From Dyadobacter beijingensis DSM 21582 (lineage in GTDB: Bacteria; Bacteroidota; Bacteroidia; Cytophagales; Spirosomataceae), in NCBI RefSeq assembly GCF_000382205.1, contig NZ_KB907787.1, forward strand, positions 411,176 through 475,175: a stretch of 64,000 nt of DNA, written 5' to 3'. The stretch's first letter is position 1, and every line of letters starts with the position of its first letter. Under the pieces are notes generated by a model. It saw only the letters and a list, made by a program, of their open reading frames with translations. It was not told where the DNA came from and ran no database searches. The position numbers were made by a program, and so were the translations under genes. Below, in pieces: positions 55,287 to 62,008 of the stretch.

Positions 55287-56240
55287 ATGCAACAAGAACA
55301 GAAAAATAAGCAGAGCATAGCCTGGGCAATGGTTGTTGTCCTTGGGCTTGCAACAGCCATGTTCGGCTACTTGTTTACTACTCAGAAACAGGAATTGACC
55401 CAACAGGAGTCGATGGTAGTCGAAAAAGCAAGAGAGTTGGCTGTAACCAAAACTAAACTGGATTCTATTTCGACGGTGCTGGACGCGAAAATCGCGGAAG
55501 TTGAGAAGTTGGGCGGTGATATTACAGAGCTGACCAAAATGAAGGAGAAACTCGAAGCGGATAAAGTAGCATTCAGCCGCAGCAGAAGAGTTGAAACCAA
55601 CAAGTATCTTGGTAAAATTAAGGAATACGAAAAATTCCTGACCGAGAAAGACGAGATGATCGCGCAACTGAAAGCTGAAAACGAGCAACTTGTAGCCAGC
55701 AACGACTCCCTGCACACACACGTAGGAACACTGACCAGCGAACGTGAGAAACTCGTTCAACGCCAGGCTGAACTGACAGACTCTGTTACCACATTTACTG
55801 CGGCTAACAAAGAGCTGAGCGCGAAAGTGAGCAAAGCTGCTGCACTGAAAGCACAGAACCTGAAAGTACTTACCGTGAATTCGAGAGGTAAAACCAAAGA
55901 ACGCGAAGAGTACAAAGCCAGCCGTGTCGACAAGCTGAAACTGGTGTTCAACCTTCCGGAAAACGAGCTGACTGCTCAGGAGCCCAAAGACATTTATGTG
56001 CGGGTGCTTGATCCGGACGGAGCGGTGGTAGCTGACGACGCTACGGGATCAGGCGAGTTCGAAGTGGATGGTGCTCCATCTAAATTCACGACCCGCGAGT
56101 CGATCGCTTATCAAAACAACAACCAGAAAGTAGAGATGTTGTACGATAATGCCAATAAGTTCCGCCCAGGCAAGTATAATGTGGAGCTTTATGCAGAAGG
56201 TTACAAAATTGGTGGGGGTAACTTCACCATCAAGAAATAA
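55287..56240 (+). CDS. Single-pass membrane coiled-coil protein with C-terminal beta domain (paralogue of 23100-24008)
   Basis: 317 residues. One membrane helix (about 10-28, IAWAMVVVLGLATAMFGYLF), a coiled coil to about residue 190 (KIKEYEKFLTEKDEMIAQLK, AENEQLVASN), then a beta-rich end: KVLTVNSRGKTKEREE, DIYVRVLDPDGAVVAD, GKYNVELYAEGYKIGGGNF. The shared blocks with the gene at 23100 run through the whole protein, including LDSIS, LGGDI and the final AEGY/SEGF strand. Function unknown. Convergent with the PPK2 gene. Confidence 0.8.
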   Translation: MQQEQKNKQSIAWAMVVVLGLATAMFGYLFTTQKQELTQQESMVVEKARELAVTKTKLDSISTVLDAKIAEVEKLGGDITELTKMKEKLEADKVAFSRSRRVETNKYLGKIKEYEKFLTEKDEMIAQLKAENEQLVASNDSLHTHVGTLTSEREKLVQRQAELTDSVTTFTAANKELSAKVSKAAALKAQNLKVLTVNSRGKTKEREEYKASRVDKLKLVFNLPENELTAQEPKDIYVRVLDPDGAVVADDATGSGEFEVDGAPSKFTTRESIAYQNNNQKVEMLYDNANKFRPGKYNVELYAEGYKIGGGNFTIKK

Positions 56241-56268
56241 GACATAACTTCACACCATGCATAGCTAT

Positions 56269-56303
56269 AAGGCTGCCGATCAACGATCGGCGGCCTTTTT
56301 TTT
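56269..56303. terminator. Bidirectional terminator between convergent genes
   Basis: AAGGCTGCCGAT (56269-56280), loop CAACG, ATCGGCGGCCTT (56286-56297, one wobble), followed by T. It reaches the stop codon of the PPK2 gene on the minus strand. Confidence 0.85.
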
Positions 56304-57195
56304 ATGATTGCTGCGTTTGCGCATTGATAACGTCGATGAAATGCCGGAGCTCCTCCGTCCGCTGCGGGCCCGATTCGGGGTAGTTCATATTCATCTTCTT
56401 TAATTCTTCGGCGATGATTTTCGCCACGGTCAGGCGGAGGTTCTTTTTGTCGTCGGCCGGGATTACATACCAGGGCGCCTTTTTACTGGCTGTGGCATTA
56501 ATGGCATCCTCGTAAGCCTGCATATATTCCGCCCATTTATCCCGGACTTTTACGTCTTGTTCTTCGAATTTCCAGTTTTTGGAAGGATCTTCGATACGTT
56601 CGATCAGACGATTGGCCTGTTCTTCCTTGGAGACATTCAGGAAGAACTTGATCACGCGGATACCATTGCGGTAGAGGTATTTTTCGAGGTTACGGATGTC
56701 GGAATAGCGGTGTTTCCATACTTTTTCCAGGTCTTCCGTCAATTCCACAGGCAGGCGCTGCGATTGGGTGAGGATTTCGGGTTGCACTTTTACTACCAGC
56801 ACTTCCTCGTAATAGCTGCGGTTGAATATCGTGATCGTGCCGCGCTGAGGCAGCACAAGGTTCGTGCGCCACAGGAAATCATGGCCGAGCTCGGTTTCCG
56901 TCGGACGCTTGAACGAATGGATCTTGACACCAACCGGGTTCACGCCCGAGAGCACGTGCTTAATGGTACCGTCCTTACCCGCCGCGTCCATCGCCTGGAA
57001 GATCACCAGCAGGCCGTAGCGGTTATGCGCGTACATCATGCTTTGCAGCTCGTCGAGCTCTTTCGCCGATTCTTCTTGCATGGCCTCGTACTCCGCTTTG
57101 TCGGCATAAATGTCCTTGAACTTCGTTTTGGCCTTACTGATGTCAAATTTCTTGCTACCGTCGAAGCGGTAATCATCCGAATTAAAGTCCGACAT
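56302..57195 (-). CDS. ppk2: Polyphosphate kinase 2 family protein
   Basis: 297 residues, cytoplasmic, using polyphosphate to phosphorylate nucleotides (AMP and/or ADP). Walker A is FQAMDAAGKDGTIKHV, the Walker B region is FNRSYYEEVLVVKVQPE, and the lid helix follows (QANRLIERIEDPSKNWKF). One-domain short form, like class III enzymes. It lies 28 bases downstream of rdgB, so the two may be co-transcribed as a nucleotide-handling pair. Confidence 0.92.
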   Translation of the reverse strand: MSDFNSDDYRFDGSKKFDISKAKTKFKDIYADKAEYEAMQEESAKELDELQSMMYAHNRYGLLVIFQAMDAAGKDGTIKHVLSGVNPVGVKIHSFKRPTETELGHDFLWRTNLVLPQRGTITIFNRSYYEEVLVVKVQPEILTQSQRLPVELTEDLEKVWKHRYSDIRNLEKYLYRNGIRVIKFFLNVSKEEQANRLIERIEDPSKNWKFEEQDVKVRDKWAEYMQAYEDAINATASKKAPWYVIPADDKKNLRLTVAKIIAEELKKMNMNYPESGPQRTEELRHFIDVINAQTQQS

Positions 57196-57223
57196 ATCCG
57201 TACGATTTAAGTATTGGAAAAAA

Positions 57224-57799
57224 TTAATGGGCTCTCAGAAAAGCTACCAGCTTCGCAAATGCCCGCCCGCGATGGCTTAGCTCGGATTTCTCCTGCATGG
57301 TCATTTCGGCAAATGTGCGCGAATGCCCTTTGGGAACAAATATCGGGTCGTACCCGAAGCCGTTGGTACCGCGGCGGTCGTCGATAATGGTACCTTCTAC
57401 CGTGCCCTCAAACTGGTAATATTCACCTTCAACCGACAATGTAATGACCGTCAGGAACCGTGCAGCACGATTTTCTTCGTTAGCGAGGTTCTTCACAAGC
57501 AGGTCGATATTGTCGTCGGAACTGCGGTGCTCGCCGGCATAGCGCGCCGATTTGACGCCCGGTTCGCCATTTAATGCATCTACTACCAGGCCGGTATCGT
57601 CTGCGAAGCAGTCTATCCCATAATTGTCTCGCACGAACCGCGCTTTTTCACGCGAATTTTCCGCGATCGTATCGAAAGGCTCGGGAATATCGGTATCGCA
57701 GCCGATGTCGCTCAATGTTACAAGTTCGAACTGGTCGCCCAGTAATGCCTGTATTTCTTCCAGTTTGTGCCGGTTGTTAGTGGCAAAGCAAAGTTTCAT
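57224..57799 (-). CDS. rdgB: RdgB/HAM1 XTP/dITP pyrophosphatase
   Basis: 191 residues. N-terminal CFATNNRHKLEEIQALL, central DTGLVVDALNGEPGVKSARYAGE, and the NGFGYDPIFVPKGHSRTFAEM motif are all classical. Hydrolyses ITP, XTP and their deoxy forms to keep them out of DNA and RNA. First of a pair with ppk2. A long palindromic repeat lies upstream. Confidence 0.96.
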   Translation of the reverse strand: MKLCFATNNRHKLEEIQALLGDQFELVTLSDIGCDTDIPEPFDTIAENSREKARFVRDNYGIDCFADDTGLVVDALNGEPGVKSARYAGEHRSSDDNIDLLVKNLANEENRAARFLTVITLSVEGEYYQFEGTVEGTIIDDRRGTNGFGYDPIFVPKGHSRTFAEMTMQEKSELSHRGRAFAKLVAFLRAH

Positions 57800-57852
57800 G
57801 CGTTGAGATGATGATGATCGGGATGCATTTTACGAAAAAATGAGTAGGGTTA

Positions 57853-57916
57853 AATGCCGCGAAGGCACGAATTATACACGAAATGTATTCGTGAAAATTC
57901 GTGCCTTCGTGGCATT
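57853..57916. repeat. Long near-perfect palindrome with GCGAAGGCACGAA motif
   Basis: Arms of 21 bases (57853-57873 and 57896-57916) pair with one wobble. An inner CACGAA/TTCGTG pair (57877-57882, 57888-57893) extends the stem. It fills the gap between the minus-strand FKBP gene and its upstream neighbour rdgB. The word (CACGAAGGCACGAA) resembles palindromic repeats dispersed in many Bacteroidetes genomes. Confidence 0.75.
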
Positions 57917-57931
57917 ATCAATTTAAGTGGC

Positions 57932-58843
57932 CTATTTCGCAGGAGCCGGAGCCGGGAGCGCAGGGCCAGCCGGTTGCTTCGCGCCTTTGGTAATGTCGAT
58001 CAGTTCCATTTCAAACTGCAATACCGAGTTACCCGGTATCGGACCGTAAGTCTCAGGGCCGTAAGCCAGTCCCGATGGGATCAGCAGCAAGCCTTTTTCG
58101 CCTTTTTTCATCAAAGTCAGGCCTTCGTCCCAGCCTTGGATCACCATGCCCGCGCCTACTTGCAGGTCGAGCGGTGTGCCTTGCTTTTTAGAGCTGTCGA
58201 ATTCTTTGCCGTCGAGGAACTTGCCGGTGTAATGCACTTTCACATTATCGCCCGCAGTAGGGGTAATGCCGGTCCCTTCGGTTTGTGGTACGTATACTAG
58301 GCCGGAAGCAGTTTTACGCGCTTTGGCTTTCAGGTTGTTTTTTACCAGGTAATCTTCGATCACTTTCGCGTCGATATCCTTTTGTTTTTTACCTGCTTCG
58401 GCTTGCTGCTTCTGGAATTCTTCCGAAGTGAGTACGCTTACCACTTTCACGGTGAAGCTCAGTTCTGATCCTTTTTTGATCATCGGCGGCATCGGCTGGC
58501 CGATTTTCGCGAACAATGTATCGGCATTCACGAGGAATTTCGCGCTGTCGCCGGTTGCGAGCATGGTAAGGCCTTCTTCGAAACTGCCTTTGTAAGGCGG
58601 GGCCTGCAATACCATCTTCACGGGGTTTTTCTCTTTATAAGTATCCCGGAGCGTAGAGTCTGTACCATTCTTCAACACCAGGTGGAATGTCATGATATCT
58701 CCCAGTTTGGCTTTTCTTGCATCGTCTTCGTGGTCGAAAAGCGTGTATTTGAGGCCGCTTTCGGTTACCTGCTGACGATATTGATTGCAAGCGGCTGCGA
58801 GAATAGTTATGCCCATCGCATAACCGATTGTTTTTAAATTCAT
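57932..58843 (-). CDS. FKBP-type peptidyl-prolyl isomerase, lipoprotein
   Basis: 303 residues. The lipobox ILAAAC gives an anchor at C19. The C-terminal FKBP domain (about 175-285) has VKVHYTGKFLDGKEFDSS, VIQGWDEGLTLMKKGEKG and IPSGLAYGPETYGPIPGNS; a second, more diverged FKBP-like domain lies at about 30-140 (TFHLVLKNGTDSTLRDTY, FEEGLTMLATGDSAKF). A Pro/Ala tail ends the protein. Assists folding of envelope proteins. It follows the NrnA-like gene on the same strand after 49 bases. Confidence 0.92.
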   Translation of the reverse strand: MNLKTIGYAMGITILAAACNQYRQQVTESGLKYTLFDHEDDARKAKLGDIMTFHLVLKNGTDSTLRDTYKEKNPVKMVLQAPPYKGSFEEGLTMLATGDSAKFLVNADTLFAKIGQPMPPMIKKGSELSFTVKVVSVLTSEEFQKQQAEAGKKQKDIDAKVIEDYLVKNNLKAKARKTASGLVYVPQTEGTGITPTAGDNVKVHYTGKFLDGKEFDSSKKQGTPLDLQVGAGMVIQGWDEGLTLMKKGEKGLLLIPSGLAYGPETYGPIPGNSVLQFEMELIDITKGAKQPAGPALPAPAPAK

Positions 58844-58892
58844 TGGGATGTGATTATTGAAAAGATATTTTTGGTGAAGTTATAATTCAAGT

Positions 58893-59927
58893 TTAGTCAA
58901 CGCTCAAAAGTTCTTCCTGGTATGAGGGCAGTATGCTAAGAAATCTTGCAACTGTTTCATTCACTGATTGTTCCGACCGGCCCCCCGATGCATTCTTGTG
59001 CCCGCCACCGCTGAAATGCGCGCTGGCAAGATCACGTACCGAGAAGCTGCCCACCGACCTGAACGAGATTTTTACCTCGCCTTTCCGTTCGATGAACATC
59101 GCCGACATCACCACATTCTCGACCTGCAAACCGTAGTTCACAATGCCTTCTGTTTCGCCGGATGCGGAGTTGAATTTTTGCAGTTCCGCCTCGGTCAGTA
59201 CCATGTATGCGGTGCGGTATTCGGGCAGCACCGTGAGTTTATTGCAAAGCACATAGCCGAGGAATTGCAGGCGTGAGAGCGGCGCATTATCATAAATCAA
59301 CCGGTGTACGCGGCTCGAATCGAAACCGGTACGCATGAGATCAGCCACTGCCAGGTGCACCGCCGGCGTCACATTACCGTGCCGGAACGAGCCGGTGTCG
59401 GTCATGATGCCCGCGTAAAGGCATTCGGCCATAGGAATGTCGAAGATCTCTTCCGCCGGCAGGCCGCCTTCCATTTCTTTCACGAGCTCATACACGAGCT
59501 GCGCCGTAGCGGCGGCCGTGGTATCCCAAACCATCCATTTCGCAAAATGTTCCGGTTCGAGATGGTGGTCGATCATCATTTTGGGCGCTGCGGCGTCCTG
59601 TACCACTTTCCCGAGGTCTTTGAGCCGGGATAATGCCGAGAAATCGAGGCAGCAGATCATAGTCGCCTGTTCGATTTTACGTTTGCATTTGCCTTGCTCG
59701 GAAGCTTTCTCGTACACGAGCACGTGCTCCATGCCCGACAGCCAGCGGAGATTAGCCGCATAGTCGGTAGGGCTGATCACCGTTACCTCATGTCCTTTTT
59801 TGAGCAAATAACTGGCCCAGCCCAGGGACGAACCCAATGCATCCGCATCCGGGTCGCGGTGCGTTGTGATAACGATTTTTTGGGGTTGGGATAAAAAAGA
59901 GCGAAGCTCTTCAATGATTTGATTCAC
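58893..59927 (-). CDS. nrnA: DHH family phosphoesterase, NrnA-type oligoribonuclease/pAp phosphatase
   Basis: 344 residues. Motifs: TTHRDPDADALGSSLGW (I), ICCLDFSALSRL (II), MIDHHLEPEHF (III, DHH), IMTDTGSFRHGN (IV), and DHHA1 with FSGGGHKNASGG near the end. Degrades 2- to 5-nucleotide RNAs and, in many species, 3'-phosphoadenosine 5'-phosphate. First of a pair with the FKBP gene. Confidence 0.93.
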   Translation of the reverse strand: MNQIIEELRSFLSQPQKIVITTHRDPDADALGSSLGWASYLLKKGHEVTVISPTDYAANLRWLSGMEHVLVYEKASEQGKCKRKIEQATMICCLDFSALSRLKDLGKVVQDAAAPKMMIDHHLEPEHFAKWMVWDTTAAATAQLVYELVKEMEGGLPAEEIFDIPMAECLYAGIMTDTGSFRHGNVTPAVHLAVADLMRTGFDSSRVHRLIYDNAPLSRLQFLGYVLCNKLTVLPEYRTAYMVLTEAELQKFNSASGETEGIVNYGLQVENVVMSAMFIERKGEVKISFRSVGSFSVRDLASAHFSGGGHKNASGGRSEQSVNETVARFLSILPSYQEELLSVD

Positions 59928-60131
59928 AGTAACTTAGTTCAAAAGAGGAATTTCCTGTTTGCTTAGAGCCCACAAAATTAACAAAATGGTTGGGATTTGT
60001 GCCAAAAAGAGCGGTAAAGGCTGGCAATCAGGCCTTGATTTAACATAAGGCGGGGCTTAACGGACGAAAGGTTCGCTATTTTAAAATGAAATATAGTAGC
60101 TTGCATGCAGTATCAATATAGCCAAGTACGT

Positions 60132-60551
60132 ATGCCAACGAATAAGACATTTACCATGATCAAGCCTGATGCTGTGAAGGATGGTCATTCGGGTTCAATT
60201 ATTAAGTTGATTGAAGCAGCAGGATTCCGGATTGTGGCCCTGAAAAAAACGCAGCTTACGTCCGAGCGTGCCGGTGAATTTTACGCCGTACACAAGGAGC
60301 GTCCCTTTTACAATGATCTGTGTGAATATATGTCATCCGGGGCGATCGTCCCGATGATACTCGAAAAGGAGAATGCAGTGGCCGATTTCCGTAAACTGAT
60401 CGGCGCTACCAACCCGGCCAATGCAGAGGAAGGTACCATCCGCAAATTGTACGCGATTTCAATGGAGAAGAATGCCATCCACGGCTCGGATTCCGACGAA
60501 AATGCGGAAATCGAAGGAAACTTCTTCTTCTCGCACGTAGAGCAGTTCTGA
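60132..60551 (+). CDS. ndk: Nucleoside diphosphate kinase
   Basis: 139 residues. ATG 60132 gives [21 protein letters not shown]; a start at 60105 would add nine residues not in the family. The active-site histidine is H117 in [14 protein letters not shown]. Balances NTP and dNTP pools with ATP. Monocistronic, with a terminator 24 bases on. Confidence 0.97.
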   Translation: MPTNKTFTMIKPDAVKDGHSGSIIKLIEAAGFRIVALKKTQLTSERAGEFYAVHKERPFYNDLCEYMSSGAIVPMILEKENAVADFRKLIGATNPANAEEGTIRKLYAISMEKNAIHGSDSDENAEIEGNFFFSHVEQF

Positions 60552-60574
60552 GAAAGCGACCATATTAAAAACGA

Positions 60575-60603
60575 AAACCCCGGGGCCTATGCTCCGGGGT
60601 TTG
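60575..60603. terminator. Bidirectional terminator between ndk and the fasciclin gene
   Basis: AACCCCGG (60576-60583) pairs with CCGGGGTT (60594-60601); the loop is GGCCTATGCT. A residues lead in and TTGCTGTTTTT follows. Confidence 0.78.
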
Positions 60604-60625
60604 CTGTTTTTGATACTATTATATA

Positions 60626-61141
60626 CTACTTGATCACTTTCACGTAAACGCTGTCAAGTACCTGAATGTAGCCGTTGGCTGTTTCGATATCCTTCCTGCT
60701 GATCTTGGCCCCGTTGAATGTGATTACGCTGTCTTTTTTTGTTACACCAAGTTTCAGCTTTGCCGCAGTTGCAAGCGATCCAGCCTCGAACTCACTATAT
60801 TTTTTCACCGATTTGATGACATGGCTGTTTAAAAACTCATCCACAGAGGTATCGGGCATGCTGGTGATCACAGATGAGCTGAATATATTAGCCTTATTAA
60901 AGGCCGCATTCGACGGAGCTAGCAGGGTTTGGTTCTGCGACCTGAAAGCGTCGCTTTTTTTCGCCCGCTGCATAATGTCTTTCAACATGCTGAATTCCGG
61001 ATTTTCCATGATCACATCCGTCATCGCTTTGCGCTTTACGAGTTCCCCTTCGTCTTCCTTACAAGAAATCAAAATCGTTGAAAATAGCCCTGCTGCCAAA
61101 AAAAATGTTGCCCAACGCCCTCCAAAACGGTTTTTTTTCAT
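60626..61141 (-). CDS. Fasciclin domain lipoprotein
   Basis: 171 residues. The lipobox TILISC gives an anchor at C27. The rest is one fasciclin (FAS1) domain: MTDVIMENPEFSMLKDIM, TLLAPSNAAFNKA, FLNSHVIKS and GYIQVLDSVYVKV. FAS1 domains mediate adhesion or protein contact. I chose ATG 61141 over 61207 because it starts the signal peptide. Convergent with ndk and divergent from the DUF1080 gene. Confidence 0.85.
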   Translation of the reverse strand: MKKNRFGGRWATFFLAAGLFSTILISCKEDEGELVKRKAMTDVIMENPEFSMLKDIMQRAKKSDAFRSQNQTLLAPSNAAFNKANIFSSSVITSMPDTSVDEFLNSHVIKSVKKYSEFEAGSLATAAKLKLGVTKKDSVITFNGAKISRKDIETANGYIQVLDSVYVKVIK

Positions 61142-61236
61142 AGCTTTCCAAGTGGTTAATTTTCGTAAAACTAATGGAAAATGTAGTTTGGCCGAATTTG
61201 TAACCACAAATTTTTAATCCTAATCCTATAACCACC

Positions 61237-61872
61237 ATGTTAAAATTGAGACAATGGATTGTCGCCGGAGCGGCCGTCCTGATGCTGAATTCAGCGTTTT
61301 TCGCGCTGAATGGCCCCGCGGCAGATCCGTTGAAAAAGCCCGTAAAATTGTTCAATGGAAAGGATCTTAAAGGCTGGACCATCCACGGAACCGAGAAATG
61401 GTATGTCGACGGCGGTGAGCTCATCTGTGAAAGCGGCCCCGACAAAAAGTACGGCTACCTCACCACCGACAAGTTTTACAAAAACTTCGACCTGACCCTT
61501 AAATTCAAACAGGAGGCCAATGGCAACAGCGGCGTATTCTTCCGCTCCACGGTAGAGGGTACCAAAGTATCCGGCTGGCAGGTAGAAGTGGCGCCGCCAA
61601 ACCACGATACCGGCGGCATTTACGAATCCTACGGCCGCAACTGGCTTGTGCAGATTCCCGAGGAAAAAGAAGGCTTCCTGAAAATGGGTGAATGGAACAC
61701 CCTCCGCATCCGCGCGGAAGGCGACCGCACCCAAACCTGGCTTAATGGCCACGAAATGGTGGACCTCACCGATGCCAAAATCGGGGCAGGCGTTGGCTCG
61801 ATCGCATTGCAGATCCACGATGGCGGCGGCATTAAAGTGCGCTGGAAAGATATCTTGCTGGAAGAGCTCTAA
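61237..61872 (+). CDS. Exported DUF1080 (3-keto-disaccharide hydrolase) domain protein
   Basis: 211 residues. Signal peptide about 1-24 (IVAGAAVLMLNSAFFAL). Then a concanavalin-like sandwich: VKLFNGKDLKGWTIHGTEKWYV, GELICESGP, FDLTLKFKQEANGNSGVFFRS, WQVEVAPPNHDTGGIYE, WNTLRIRAEGDRTQTWLNGH. Members act on 3-keto-glycosides or other glycans; the substrate here is unknown. Followed by two small hairpins (61878-61917) without a T run. Confidence 0.9.
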   Translation: MLKLRQWIVAGAAVLMLNSAFFALNGPAADPLKKPVKLFNGKDLKGWTIHGTEKWYVDGGELICESGPDKKYGYLTTDKFYKNFDLTLKFKQEANGNSGVFFRSTVEGTKVSGWQVEVAPPNHDTGGIYESYGRNWLVQIPEEKEGFLKMGEWNTLRIRAEGDRTQTWLNGHEMVDLTDAKIGAGVGSIALQIHDGGGIKVRWKDILLEEL

Positions 61873-61953
61873 AACGGGACGGTTTTCATTCCGTCAGCGG
61901 GTAAATTCATCCCGCTGAAACCGGCACTTCGTCGGAATTAACTTATTAAACGG

Positions 61954-62008
61954 CTTCATGGCCAATAGATTTGTGTCAACAGTTACACATCATCTATTAG
62001 CCATGAAG
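61954..62008 (+). promoter_or_regulatory. Long hairpin that contains the start codon of the TonB-dependent receptor gene
   Basis: CTTCATGGCCAATAGAT (61954-61970) pairs with ATCTATTAGCCATGAAG (61992-62008), 16 of 17 bases. Inside, TGTGT (61972-61976) pairs with ACACA (61985-61989). The ATG at 62003-62005 is in the right arm, so the folded RNA would hide the start. Confidence 0.7.

Noticed and set aside
61878..61917. Two small hairpins after the DUF1080 gene as a terminator
   Set aside because: Stems of 5 and 7 bp with no T run; termination cannot be argued from the sequence.
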